From: a virus
IMG/VR virus record: IMGVR_UViG_3300033552_000001
Location: 1-64,000 of that record
DNA: 64,000 bases
Direction: 5' to 3' (one strand)
Numbering within the stretch: the first letter of the stretch is position 1; each line of letters begins with the position of its first letter. The notes beneath the pieces are model-generated. The model did not search any database, had not been told where the DNA came from, and was given only the letters and a program-made list of their open reading frames with translations. The translations under genes and the position numbers were made by a program. Of the stretch, positions 25,011 through 34,805 are shown piece after piece.

Positions 25011-25292
25011 ATGTGTTTACCATGTGCATTAGCTCAACAACAAGCAGGAATAAATGTTCCTAGTATTGTACTACCAAATCAAACACAAAATTGTACTACT
25101 GAATTATCTTTTTTAAATTATTTAGTTAATCTAATTGATTTAAATATTTCAAGAGTAAGTAATGAAGATAAATTTCAATTACAAATTTATAAAGGTCAAA
25201 TACAATCAGGAATAAATATCCAGAATTATTGCTATATAGATTATGTAGTAGTAGAAACAAATATATTTAATGTATTATCAAAATATCCATAA
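25011..25292 (+). CDS. 93-aa Cys-containing small fibre-group protein
   Basis: Starts MCLPCALAQQQAGINVPSIV, 1 bp after the previous stop. The CxxC start and later single cysteines recall the Cys-rich N-termini of the next three fibre proteins. Helical second half. Probably a small tail-fibre assembly or anchoring part. Confidence 0.55.
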   Translation: MCLPCALAQQQAGINVPSIVLPNQTQNCTTELSFLNYLVNLIDLNISRVSNEDKFQLQIYKGQIQSGINIQNYCYIDYVVVETNIFNVLSKYP

Positions 25293-25413
25293 ACTAATTA
25301 ATGAAGAAGCAAGTAAATTACTTGTGGAAAAAACACTGTCAATTAAAACAGATTACAGCACTATGATAGCTGCTTATTATTTGTTAAATTATAAATTAAA
25401 TAAATATGAATAG
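25270..25413 (+). CDS. 47-aa protein overlapping both neighbours
   Basis: A frame from ATG 25270 to TAG 25411-25413 overlaps the end of the 93-aa gene and the start of the next (ATGAATAG). The peptide MYYQNIHKLINEEASKLLVE continues as a sensible helical protein with matching codon use and fills what would otherwise be a 113-bp gap. Confidence 0.5.
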   Translation: MYYQNIHKLINEEASKLLVEKTLSIKTDYSTMIAAYYLLNYKLNKYE

Positions 25414-25795
25414 TTGTAATGAAAAGTGTGTAAATGGAATTACCTCTGCTAATTGTGTAGAGTATGATGCAACATTTACTGTAAAACAAAAAATAGTAGC
25501 TATTGATGATAAATTATTGTCTATTGATTTGTTATTTACTAAATCTATTGATGGTAAAACATTGGCAACAGGTCAAGATTTAATAAAAACAGTTCAAAAA
25601 TTAGTTGATGACAATTTAAAAAGTAAAGTTGCAATAAAAGCAACTTCTCAATTTGATTATTCAACTATTGATTTATCTTGTTTAACAGGAGAAACTTGTA
25701 ATACAGTAATGAGTCAAGAACAAATTATTTCTTTATTAATTAAAGAAGTTTGTTTTTTAAAAGGTAAATTAATTAACATTTCAACAAATTATTAA
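25406..25795 (+). CDS. Fibre-group protein with Cys-rich anchor, 129 aa
   Basis: N-terminus MNSCNEKCVNGITSANCVEY, then a helix TVKQKIVAIDDKLLSIDLLF. This pattern (several Cys, then a helix with K-x-x-x-x-I-D-x-x-L) recurs at the start of the 411-aa and 1290-aa proteins that follow. It may be a free anchor module for the fibre base. Confidence 0.6.
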   Translation: MNSCNEKCVNGITSANCVEYDATFTVKQKIVAIDDKLLSIDLLFTKSIDGKTLATGQDLIKTVQKLVDDNLKSKVAIKATSQFDYSTIDLSCLTGETCNTVMSQEQIISLLIKEVCFLKGKLINISTNY

Positions 25796-25796
25796 T

Positions 25797-27032
25797 ATGT
25801 GTAATGAATGTAATAACCAAGAAAGTAAATGTTCTTGTAAAGAAGTAAAAGTTGTTCAGCAATTTACAGATAATGTATTTTTAAATAGTTGTAATGTTAA
25901 TGATAAATTACAAAATTTAAAATTACCATTAGGTACTGATTTAACTACAATATTAAAGAAAATAGATTTTAAATTTGGAGACAATGCTAACACAGTTAAT
26001 TTCTCTGCTTTCAATTTAGTATATCTTTTTTCAAACTACACCATAACAAACATCAAACAGTTTACAGAAGCTGTATCAATAGAATTTGGTTCTAATAAAG
26101 CATTAATCAATGCTTTAAAAGTCGGTACTACTACACAACAAATTCAATTAACAAATAACTACAATGCAATTCAGCAAATAAAAGTACCTTCTGTTATAGA
26201 CAGTAGTGGTGTTGGATTCACTGTAAATGATTCTATTAATGTTATTTTACAAAAGATCGTAGATAAGTTTAATACTCTCACTGCAAGTTCTGGAATTGTA
26301 AATATTACTACTGATAATACAGACAGTTTATTACTATCTCTAATACCTAATCAAACAGGAAAGAAATTAAAAGGAGATGTTAGATTATCAGCTATTTCTA
26401 ATAATGCTATTACAAAACAACCAGATGGTCTTTATGTGAGTAAAGTAGCTTCTGGAAATGCTATTGCTCAATTAGAATTAGTAACAGGAAATAAAATTGG
26501 TATTGTAGGAAGTAATTCAGTTGAAATACCAACTCAAAGTTCTCAAAGTTTATCTATTACTGGAAATCAATTAACTATTTCTAATGGTAATTCAGTTCCT
26601 TTGCCTTCTTTAAATGAGAGTCCTTTGGTAACTAATAACTCTGGCTCAATTAGAATTACCCAAGCAATTGGGAATAATCATAACATCACTGCAAATGCTA
26701 TTATTTCTGCTGACAATTTAAACAGACTTAGTATTACAAATGATGGTCTTTTAGTGATTATGAATGCAAATGATGTATTAAATCAAATATCAGGAAGTAA
26801 TGTATTAAAAGAAGCTTTTGCTTTATTAGTAAGTGCTGCATTAAAAACACCTTGTTTTAGATGGGCAATTGAAAATAAAGGAACTGTTGCTGCTACTATT
26901 AATTATTTAGATTTAAATGAAATAGCTCAAACAGCTACTGTTGGTGTTAACACTACTTTTGATTTAGGAGCTTCAAGACTTTTAACAGTGTCCACTAGTA
27001 CATTAATTATAACTTTTCAAGGAAAATGCTAA
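25797..27032 (+). CDS. Tail-fibre protein, 411 aa
   Basis: Starts MCNECNNQESKCSCKEVKVV, a Cys-rich anchor with a helix TDLTTILKKIDFKFG. The rest is rich in Ser, Thr, Asn, Ile and Val with repeated short strands (SITGNQLTISNGNSVPLPSL), as in beta-helical or beta-sandwich fibre shafts. The final ~100 residues form a separate domain. Overlaps the next gene by 7 bp. Probably part of the receptor-binding apparatus. Confidence 0.65.
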   Translation: MCNECNNQESKCSCKEVKVVQQFTDNVFLNSCNVNDKLQNLKLPLGTDLTTILKKIDFKFGDNANTVNFSAFNLVYLFSNYTITNIKQFTEAVSIEFGSNKALINALKVGTTTQQIQLTNNYNAIQQIKVPSVIDSSGVGFTVNDSINVILQKIVDKFNTLTASSGIVNITTDNTDSLLLSLIPNQTGKKLKGDVRLSAISNNAITKQPDGLYVSKVASGNAIAQLELVTGNKIGIVGSNSVEIPTQSSQSLSITGNQLTISNGNSVPLPSLNESPLVTNNSGSIRITQAIGNNHNITANAIISADNLNRLSITNDGLLVIMNANDVLNQISGSNVLKEAFALLVSAALKTPCFRWAIENKGTVAATINYLDLNEIAQTATVGVNTTFDLGASRLLTVSTSTLIITFQGKC

Positions 27033-30000
27033 CAGAAAAATGTACAGAAAATTGTATAGAAACAACAGAAGGAATTTCTGCTGTTCAACCATGTAGTGAA
27101 GGTACAATAACTTCTGATTGTATTGTAATTGGAGAAGACATGAATTTGTGTGCTTTAAACATAAAGTCAGAAACTTCAATTAAAAAAGTAATCAAAGACA
27201 TTGATAAAATTCTTTGTGATATAAAAGGAAGTTCTCTTACTGTATTATATGATAATATTGTTGTAGATGGTTCTTGTATTGGTAAACAATTAGTAAATGT
27301 AAATGGAAAACCATCTATTAAATTATTTTTAGATAAAGATTGTTTATGTACTTTCATTGAAGATTGTATAACTAATGAAAATGTAAAAGCTCCTTTCATT
27401 ATTTCTGCTACAAAGTATAGTATTTGTAGAGATCAAAAAACAATACTAACCAGTAAGTTTAATGAAACTATTTGGTATAATGAAAATGGTGCTATTATTG
27501 GAAATGGAATTAATAAAGAAGTTTCTTTAGGTGGTAATTATTATGGGGTGTTTAATGGTAAAATATCTAATATTATAAATGTTATTTATACAGCAGATTG
27601 TCCTACTTTTACTTATACAAAGGTAAAAAACTTTTATAAGAATTGTATATTACCAACAGTGAGTACTGAATATACTTATTCTAAAATATATTTATCAGAA
27701 ACTTCTTATCAAGATGCTTTATTAAAAGCTGAATTAGATGCTATTGTTTTTGATACACAAGGACAAGCTATTATTAATGCAACAGGTATTTGTATTGGAG
27801 AATCAAATCCAACACCAATTCCACCAAGTTGTTTTAATGTATTCCTTTCAAATGTGAATTGTAATAATAGCCCAAGTCCAACACCAGTACCAATACCCAT
27901 TCCTATTCCTACACCAACTCCTATAAGAACTGATTATTGGAATTTAAATTTATGTTCTGGAGGTAATGCAACTTATCAAGTAGACAATTTAAATTTAAAT
28001 GCAGGAATAACATTAAAAGATAATATTTCTGGTATCTGTTATACTACAGTAAATCAAGGAGCATTAGTAGCCCCTTTATTAACTAATTACATTGAAACAG
28101 GTGGAGATTGTGCCACTTGTCTTTCAATACCAACTCCTCCTAATGGTGGTGTAATTAGTGTATTACAAGATTTAGAAATTCCTCAAGTAACACAATGGAA
28201 TTATTTTAATCCAAATGATATTCCTGATTTTAATCCTGTTAAATCAGTAGATGCTAAAACAGGAGAGTTACTTCCAAACAAATGGTTTATTTGGCACACA
28301 CCTTATAGAAATTTATTTGGTACTACTCAAACAAGTCAGTTAGTTAGTTTATTTAAAAAAGGAATTACTTCTATCAATGGTAGTAAAATTGGTGGATATT
28401 ATAATGGAATAGAATCAATTATTACAGCAGATAGAATGGTAGGTGATGCAGGTGCTGGGTTAAACACACCAGTAGATGATAATTACACTTCATTTGAAAA
28501 CTGGGCAACAGAAGGTTTTGGTTATGCAAACACTTATAAAATTCCAACTTTAAATGGTAAATCAAGAGCCTTCTTAGTAATTCAAGATTATGAAGGAGAT
28601 TATGCAGATTTAACAACTCAAATGTCTGCTAATTTACACACTATTGCTTTGTGGAAAGGTGTTAATACTGGTAATGGTAGATATGGTTTTCAATATGGTG
28701 GTGGTAAAAACTCTGCTTCTTATGCTACTTCCAGATTATATACAGCTGAATCAAATAATGTCTGGAATCTTCCTGCTGATAATACTGTACCCCTTTATTA
28801 TCAGGGTAAATCAGCCGCAGGCAATGATAGAATTATAGGAATGTTTGAATTAGCTTTTACTTATGAAGCTTTTCTTCCAGAAGGGTATCAAGTAAAAGAT
28901 CAAAATGGATTTAATTGGTTTAGGATTTCTCATTTTGGTTCTGAATGTGATAATACTTATGGATATAATTCTTTGGCAAATGCAAACAATTGGGCTGCTC
29001 AATTAGGTACTCATTGTGAAACTTATTATGGGTATCACAAATTACTTAATCAAGATGTTATTGCTCAAATTAAACCAACCAATGAATCAGATGATGGATT
29101 TCATTATAATGTAAAAAATTCTCAATATAATCAAGGTAGATACATTCAACAATTTTATGAAAATGGAATCACTTATTTAGAAGGAGCTTGTAATTGTGAA
29201 CAGAAGTCAACATTAGGTAGTGAATATGTAACTCCTTTTATTGCAGAAGGTCAAGTAATTCTTACTTACTTTTCAGGAGTTAAAGGAATTAATTGGTGGA
29301 GTTCTGATTTTACTGATGTAGCAATTCCAAGAGCTAAATCAGGTAATCAAAGAAGAGGTGCTAAATACAATGATCCTAATTATGGAAATAGAGATTTAGA
29401 ATCTTATGTATACACTTTAAAAGCATTATGGAGACTTAATCAAAAAGTAACTTTAAACAATGGGCAATCATATTCATTTAATGAAATATGTGATGGAACA
29501 GAAGTATATTTAAATCAAACTACTAAAGTTGTTTATGATACTAATGGACTTACCACTCAATATAGAGCTTTGGATTGGCAAATATTAAAGAAAAGTCCTG
29601 TAAGAGCAGTAGTAAATGTTTCTAAGAATGTAGTTTTTGTAGTAGCATTTCAAGCTTATGGTGTTGAACAATCACAAATTACTTTTAAACTTACTGATTA
29701 TGGTGCTAATATTTCAGAATTAATTGATGTACCTGCTGGTAAAATAGTTGTAAGAGCATTTCCTTTAACAGGAGGTACTGTCCCAACTCCTGTACCTACT
29801 CCTATTCCAACACCAGTTCCAACTCCTGTACCAACACCAACACCTGTACCACCAAGTCCAAGTGTAATTATAACACAACCTAATAAACCACAATACTTTT
29901 TTAGTAATAATCAGCCACCAACTTTTTATTCTAATAGAAGTAATCTTCCTGTTATTTTTACTAATGGAGAAGAATTTAATGCCATAGATGATATTGTTTA

Positions 30001-30898
30001 TCTTGAAAATTCAGAAGTGAAATATGGTATTAACTTAAAAAGAGGTGGTCAATTATGTTATGCTAGTATTGCAGGTAGTACAGATAATTTAATTTTTAAT
30101 GGTTATGATGGTGGTTTTCAAGGAGTAATAGATGCAACACAAATATTAGACCCTGCTACTATTCAAGGACAAACTTCTGGAAGTCCACAGAATAATAATG
30201 CTTATAACACTACAATGGGAGGTACTCATTTAAATCAATCTCAAACATTGATGGAATACAAACCTGTTGGAAGTAATGCTTATTATGTTAAATTTAGACC
30301 TTTATTATATCCATTCAATGCATTAATATCAGAAGTTGAAATTGAAGTTACTTATACCTTAATTGGAAGAGCTTTAAAAACTACTTATAAATATACATCA
30401 TTTAGAACTGATGGTAATTTCCCATTAAATCCTACTTTTCCAAGTGGAATAAAAGGTTGGGCAGTTCCAATATGTTTTTTAATTGAAAAACTAAATAGGT
30501 ATCAAATATATGCTGGTGATGCTCCATTTACAAATGCTCCTGTTCAAGATGGAGTTATTCCTAATACTACTCCAAATCAAGGAGGAGGTTCTATCATAGG
30601 ATTCAATACAAAAGAATTCTGGGGACTTTCATACAATCAAATTGATAATGTTGGACTTGGTATTATGAATTTAAGTGAAGGAGGTAGCTCTTCTTATTTA
30701 AGATTTGAACAAAGAGAAAAAAGAGCAGATAGTCCTCCTAGTGGAGTATTTGGAAATAGACCAAGAACTACAATGGAAATTGCAATTAGTGTATTAGTTC
30801 CTGATGGAGGTAATTTTGTAAAAGAAACTACTGCTTATTTTTCAGTAGGAAGTCCTGCACAAATTAGACAATCTTTTTACAATAATGCCATCGTTTAA
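27026..30898 (+). CDS. Adhesin or depolymerase with Pro-rich linkers, 1290 aa
   Basis: Order of parts: Cys-rich anchor (about 1-125); beta domain; short Pro-rich linker with VPIPIPIPTPTPI (about 291-305); a large alpha/beta domain (about 370-910) with regularly spaced aromatic and acidic segments, e.g. FLVIQDYEGDYADLTTQM and ISHFGSECDNTYGY, resembling a TIM-barrel glycoside hydrolase plus C-terminal beta-sandwich; a second linker of TPVP/TPIP repeats (about 918-942); and a beta-rich C-terminal domain. Likely a tail adhesin that binds, and perhaps cuts, a surface polysaccharide. Catalytic residues cannot be fixed by eye. Confidence 0.6.
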   Translation: MLTEKCTENCIETTEGISAVQPCSEGTITSDCIVIGEDMNLCALNIKSETSIKKVIKDIDKILCDIKGSSLTVLYDNIVVDGSCIGKQLVNVNGKPSIKLFLDKDCLCTFIEDCITNENVKAPFIISATKYSICRDQKTILTSKFNETIWYNENGAIIGNGINKEVSLGGNYYGVFNGKISNIINVIYTADCPTFTYTKVKNFYKNCILPTVSTEYTYSKIYLSETSYQDALLKAELDAIVFDTQGQAIINATGICIGESNPTPIPPSCFNVFLSNVNCNNSPSPTPVPIPIPIPTPTPIRTDYWNLNLCSGGNATYQVDNLNLNAGITLKDNISGICYTTVNQGALVAPLLTNYIETGGDCATCLSIPTPPNGGVISVLQDLEIPQVTQWNYFNPNDIPDFNPVKSVDAKTGELLPNKWFIWHTPYRNLFGTTQTSQLVSLFKKGITSINGSKIGGYYNGIESIITADRMVGDAGAGLNTPVDDNYTSFENWATEGFGYANTYKIPTLNGKSRAFLVIQDYEGDYADLTTQMSANLHTIALWKGVNTGNGRYGFQYGGGKNSASYATSRLYTAESNNVWNLPADNTVPLYYQGKSAAGNDRIIGMFELAFTYEAFLPEGYQVKDQNGFNWFRISHFGSECDNTYGYNSLANANNWAAQLGTHCETYYGYHKLLNQDVIAQIKPTNESDDGFHYNVKNSQYNQGRYIQQFYENGITYLEGACNCEQKSTLGSEYVTPFIAEGQVILTYFSGVKGINWWSSDFTDVAIPRAKSGNQRRGAKYNDPNYGNRDLESYVYTLKALWRLNQKVTLNNGQSYSFNEICDGTEVYLNQTTKVVYDTNGLTTQYRALDWQILKKSPVRAVVNVSKNVVFVVAFQAYGVEQSQITFKLTDYGANISELIDVPAGKIVVRAFPLTGGTVPTPVPTPIPTPVPTPVPTPTPVPPSPSVIITQPNKPQYFFSNNQPPTFYSNRSNLPVIFTNGEEFNAIDDIVYLENSEVKYGINLKRGGQLCYASIAGSTDNLIFNGYDGGFQGVIDATQILDPATIQGQTSGSPQNNNAYNTTMGGTHLNQSQTLMEYKPVGSNAYYVKFRPLLYPFNALISEVEIEVTYTLIGRALKTTYKYTSFRTDGNFPLNPTFPSGIKGWAVPICFLIEKLNRYQIYAGDAPFTNAPVQDGVIPNTTPNQGGGSIIGFNTKEFWGLSYNQIDNVGLGIMNLSEGGSSSYLRFEQREKRADSPPSGVFGNRPRTTMEIAISVLVPDGGNFVKETTAYFSVGSPAQIRQSFYNNAIV

Positions 30899-30912
30899 AA
30901 TAAATAAATATT

Positions 30913-33105
30913 ATGAGTATAGCTTCAGTAAATTATAATATAATAAATGCTTCTGCTCCATTTAGTTTTTCAGTGAAAGACTCAAATGGAGTAGAAAAGT
31001 TTGTCAGTGAATCAAATGGGAAAATATATTTTACTGCATTAATCAATGGGGTTTATACTGTTAAAATTTCAAAAGGAAGTTGTGAAGTAATAAACCAAAT
31101 TAATGTAATAAATTGTACTACTGTACCAAATACAGGATGTTCTACTCCTATATTAACCTTAGTTAGTATTCAAACTGATAAAAAAGCTTCTTTCACTATT
31201 AGCAATATTGCTGATTGTCAAGGAATGGAATTTCAATACAGTGAGAATATTAATTTTACCGCTTATTTTCCAGTTGTTATTGGTTGTGTTACTACTGCCT
31301 TAATTACTTTTCCTGCAAATGCTGTCTATTATACAAGAGTTTCCAAAACATGTACTAATGGACTTTTACAATATTCAAATGTAATTTCTACTTCCACTGT
31401 TGTTGGAGACAATAATTGTTACACTTTTGCAGGATGTTTAAATGTTGGAGTTATAGCTACATCAGATACTTATAGAATAAATCTAAAAGAAAATACAACA
31501 AAGAATGTAAGCTTTACTTTATCAAATGGAAGTATTATTAGTATTCTTGCTGGTAGTAATTTTGGACAAGAAATAATTAATAAATCACAAGGCTGTCCAA
31601 CTGTTATTAGTAACACTTTAAACATTCCTTTCTGTCCTATAACACCTGTTACTCCTGTACCACCTCAATGTGTTGGTATAACTAATTTAACAATAGCAGG
31701 GGCAAATTCTGTTAATGCAAATAGTACCAATCAATACAGTTTATCTTATTCAGGAAATCCTCCATTAAATTATACTTGGGGAGTTTCTGGTCAAGGTACT
31801 TCAATTGTATCTGGTGGTAATTCTGATACTGCAACTATTAAATTTGGTAGTAGTGGTAACTTTATATTATATTTAGATGTAAAAGATTCTTGTGGAAATA
31901 TTATTTCTACTACAAAATCATTAACATTAATTCCTGTTAATAATTGTGATATTGTTATTTCAAATATAGGAATTGTTTGTAATGCAACTAATAGTTCTAC
32001 TGTTACAGTGACAGCTAATTCTCCTAGTGGTAAAGTATTAAGATATGGTGTTTTAGGATTTGTAGGATTTCAAACAAGTAATATATTTAATTTACCAAAC
32101 AGTGATGTTAATGGATATACTTTCCAAGTAGTTGAATTAGGAAATGAAACTGATTGTAGAATTCAACAAAATAGAATGGTTTCTTGTGTTCCAACTACAC
32201 CTGTTCCTCCTGCTACAACTTGTAATTTATTAATTAATAATGTTAATGTAGTTTGTAATTCAGCTAATAATGCTACCTTAACAGTAGTTGTTTCCAATCC
32301 TAGTAATTATGTATTGCAGTATCAAATTGATAATTTAATAACTTGGCAAGACAGTAATGTATTTACTGGAATAACTAACAATGGAACTGGTTATGTTGTA
32401 AGAGCAAGAAATAAAAATAACATAAGCTGTTCTGTTTCTAAAAACAATGTTTATGTAGATTGTCAAAATATACCAACTAATTGTGTTCAATTAACTAATT
32501 TAGTAATATCAGGAAACAATTCAGTTGTTCCAAATAGTCAAAACAGTTATACAAGTAGTTATGCTGGTGCAGCACCTTACAGTTATGCATGGAGTATTTC
32601 AGGTCAAGGAGTTTCAGTTGTAGGAGGTAGTAATGCTAGTTTTGCAACTTTCCAAATGGGAAATAGTAATGGTATAATAACACTCACTGTGACTGGATGT
32701 GGAAATCCTGTAACAACTGAATTTATTTATGGATTACAAGCTACTCCAACACCAACACCAACTTCTTGTATTTGTACTGATTTAAATTTGTTAGATGGTG
32801 GTGCAGTAGAAGCCTTTAGAGGTGGAAATAACGGAACACAAGATATAATTACTGTTCAAGTTCCTTATGATTTTAGTTCTAATTGTGGGGTTGTTAGAGC
32901 AAATAGTTATACATTAAATGTTTATAATGGTACTACTTTATTAGGAACTATTAGTGAATCATTTCCTTTTGAAAATGCAGACCTTACAAAGTCATTCACT
33001 GTGCTTACTCCTACTACTGCAACAAGTTTAATTATGGAACTTAGTGCTGTATGTTTCTATGGACAATCTATTACATCAAGAAGAACATATCCTATTTTAC
33101 CATAA
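30913..33105 (+). CDS. Ig/PKD-repeat surface protein, 730 aa
   Basis: Tandem beta-sandwich domains. Two PKD-like units share L-x-I-[AS]-G-x-N-S-V and Y-x-W-x-[VI]-S-G-Q-G. Two Cys-flanked units share N-[IV]-x-[IV]-V-C-N-[AS] and alternate with them. Short Thr/Pro linkers (TPVTPVPP, TPTPTPTS) separate domains. Such repeats bind glycans or extend fibres from the virion. It lies between the adhesin and the oxygenase gene. Confidence 0.65.
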   Translation: MSIASVNYNIINASAPFSFSVKDSNGVEKFVSESNGKIYFTALINGVYTVKISKGSCEVINQINVINCTTVPNTGCSTPILTLVSIQTDKKASFTISNIADCQGMEFQYSENINFTAYFPVVIGCVTTALITFPANAVYYTRVSKTCTNGLLQYSNVISTSTVVGDNNCYTFAGCLNVGVIATSDTYRINLKENTTKNVSFTLSNGSIISILAGSNFGQEIINKSQGCPTVISNTLNIPFCPITPVTPVPPQCVGITNLTIAGANSVNANSTNQYSLSYSGNPPLNYTWGVSGQGTSIVSGGNSDTATIKFGSSGNFILYLDVKDSCGNIISTTKSLTLIPVNNCDIVISNIGIVCNATNSSTVTVTANSPSGKVLRYGVLGFVGFQTSNIFNLPNSDVNGYTFQVVELGNETDCRIQQNRMVSCVPTTPVPPATTCNLLINNVNVVCNSANNATLTVVVSNPSNYVLQYQIDNLITWQDSNVFTGITNNGTGYVVRARNKNNISCSVSKNNVYVDCQNIPTNCVQLTNLVISGNNSVVPNSQNSYTSSYAGAAPYSYAWSISGQGVSVVGGSNASFATFQMGNSNGIITLTVTGCGNPVTTEFIYGLQATPTPTPTSCICTDLNLLDGGAVEAFRGGNNGTQDIITVQVPYDFSSNCGVVRANSYTLNVYNGTTLLGTISESFPFENADLTKSFTVLTPTTATSLIMELSAVCFYGQSITSRRTYPILP

Positions 33106-33133
33106 TAGAATATACATTAAACAATCATAAATT

Positions 33134-34156
33134 ATGTTAGCTTTAGGAATAGCCAAATTAAATAATGTAATAGTAGAAGCTGAAAGACAGCAAATAAAAC
33201 AAGGTATTTTACAAGAATACAATCATAAAAATTTAAATGATGAATCATCAGATAGTCATTATAAAAATAGTTATGGTGGTGAAGTGAAGTTTAATTACAT
33301 CTATGACAGACTTACTGAATATATTTCTACTGTAACAGGACTTAAGCTTGAAAAAGCTAATTGTTACAGTAGAATATATTTTAATGATAGTGTATTAAAA
33401 GCTCATTTAGATAGACCAGGTCTTGATTTAACCTTATCAATTCAAATAGAAAATACTTTTAATGTAGATGTAGAATGTCCAATTTATACAAAAGGTTATG
33501 ATGGTACAATATATGAAACTAAATTAAATAATGCTGATGGTGTATTAGTAAAAGGAACAGAATTAGAACATTGGAGAAATCCAATGACTGAAAATAGTAA
33601 TGGATATTTAATGTGTGTCTTTTTTCATTGGACAATTGTCAAAGTTGAATATCAAGAAGAGCAATTATTTTTATCAGTAGAAGAGTGTGATAGTATTATA
33701 AAGCAAGCAGAACAAAATGAATTTTCAGCAAGTAGTGTATTAGAAGATTATGCTGGTTCTAAAGTTGATGTACATGCAAGAAGTAGTGTTTCAATGAATT
33801 GGATACATAATGTAGAAGATATAAATCAAAAATTACTTCCTTACATTGGAAATTTAAGACTTGAAACTTGGCAATTATTAAAATATGAAAAAGACAATCA
33901 ATTCTCACCTCATTTTGATAATGGAGGTAGTATTGATAAAAGACTATTCACTATTTTAATATATTTAAATGATGACTTTGAAGGAGGTACAACAACTTTT
34001 AATAATGAGAATATTGTATTAACTCCTCAAACAGGAAAGATGGTAATATTTAAAAACTTAAAAAATAGAATAACAGATAATAAAAGTATGCACTCTGGTG
34101 ATGTAATAAAAAGTGGTACAAAGTTTTTGCTTGTAAATTGGAGTAACCTACCATAA
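33134..34156 (+). CDS. Two-domain 2OG-Fe(II) oxygenase (prolyl 4-hydroxylase type)
   Basis: 340 aa with two successive double-stranded beta-helix domains. The N-terminal one shows H91-x-D93 in AHLDRPGLDL, and H146 with R148 in LEHWRNP. The C-terminal one shows H260-x-D262 in SPHFDNGG, H320 in MHSGDVIK and K330 in SGTKFLLVNW, the usual Fe(II) and 2-oxoglutarate ligands of prolyl 4-hydroxylases. Both iron triads look complete. It directly follows two fibre genes with Pro-rich linkers, so it may hydroxylate prolines in them; this is inferred. Acting on a host protein is the alternative. Confidence 0.85.
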   Translation: MLALGIAKLNNVIVEAERQQIKQGILQEYNHKNLNDESSDSHYKNSYGGEVKFNYIYDRLTEYISTVTGLKLEKANCYSRIYFNDSVLKAHLDRPGLDLTLSIQIENTFNVDVECPIYTKGYDGTIYETKLNNADGVLVKGTELEHWRNPMTENSNGYLMCVFFHWTIVKVEYQEEQLFLSVEECDSIIKQAEQNEFSASSVLEDYAGSKVDVHARSSVSMNWIHNVEDINQKLLPYIGNLRLETWQLLKYEKDNQFSPHFDNGGSIDKRLFTILIYLNDDFEGGTTTFNNENIVLTPQTGKMVIFKNLKNRITDNKSMHSGDVIKSGTKFLLVNWSNLP

Positions 34157-34174
34157 TTAGTTTATATTTGTAAG

Positions 34175-34801
34175 ATGAAAGTAAAAGAATTAATATCAAC
34201 TATAAATAATGAAATAAAAGCTATTGGACTTGATGACAGAGTTTCCAATAGATATTTGTATAGTAAGTTTTTACATTATGAATCTTTGTTTATAAAAAGA
34301 GATTCTGATAATAGAAGAATATTTAATAACACTGATTTATTCCATTCTATTCCTTGTTTTGAAATGAAGGAAACTTCACCAGTTGAATGTCCTGGCATTT
34401 ATATTCCTAATTTAGAAATGATTAGTAAAAGTGTTATTCCAGTTCCTGATGTTCACAATTCTATTTATGGAAACATGTTAATTGTCAGTAGTGTAGATGA
34501 AAGTGAAATTTTTAAATTCACTACTCCTCAAAATTATAAAAATATATTAAATAGAGGAATGAACAAGACCAAATATTGCTGGCTTAATGGAAATAATAAT
34601 TTAATTATTCCAGAAGATATTCAAAAAGTAAAGCTTAAACTATTACCAAAAGGAAATATTAAATTAGGAATAAATCAAGAAGTCTTTACCCCAAGTTGGT
34701 TAATAGGAGATGTGATTAAGTTTGTCATACAAGATGTAAGAAATGCTAAATCAATTCCAATGGATGAAAATCCAAATATGAATAATAATTTAAAACAATA
34801 A
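34175..34801 (+). CDS. Tail or connector protein, 208 aa
   Basis: MKVKELISTINNEIKAIGLD starts a compact alpha/beta protein with a Pro-rich central part and a C-terminal acidic tail. A TATATTTG box lies just upstream (34163-34170) with a TTG 22 nt before it; too close to ATG 34175 for a sure promoter. By order (before the muzzle-like gene) it should belong to the connector or ring proteins. Confidence 0.55.
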   Translation: MKVKELISTINNEIKAIGLDDRVSNRYLYSKFLHYESLFIKRDSDNRRIFNNTDLFHSIPCFEMKETSPVECPGIYIPNLEMISKSVIPVPDVHNSIYGNMLIVSSVDESEIFKFTTPQNYKNILNRGMNKTKYCWLNGNNNLIIPEDIQKVKLKLLPKGNIKLGINQEVFTPSWLIGDVIKFVIQDVRNAKSIPMDENPNMNNNLKQ

Positions 34802-34805
34802 CAAC

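Noticed and set aside
27085-27399. Minus-strand open frame within the adhesin gene, and similar antisense frames elsewhere
   Set aside because: They overlap well-supported plus-strand genes, lack leaders and show no independent codon pattern. They are shadows.
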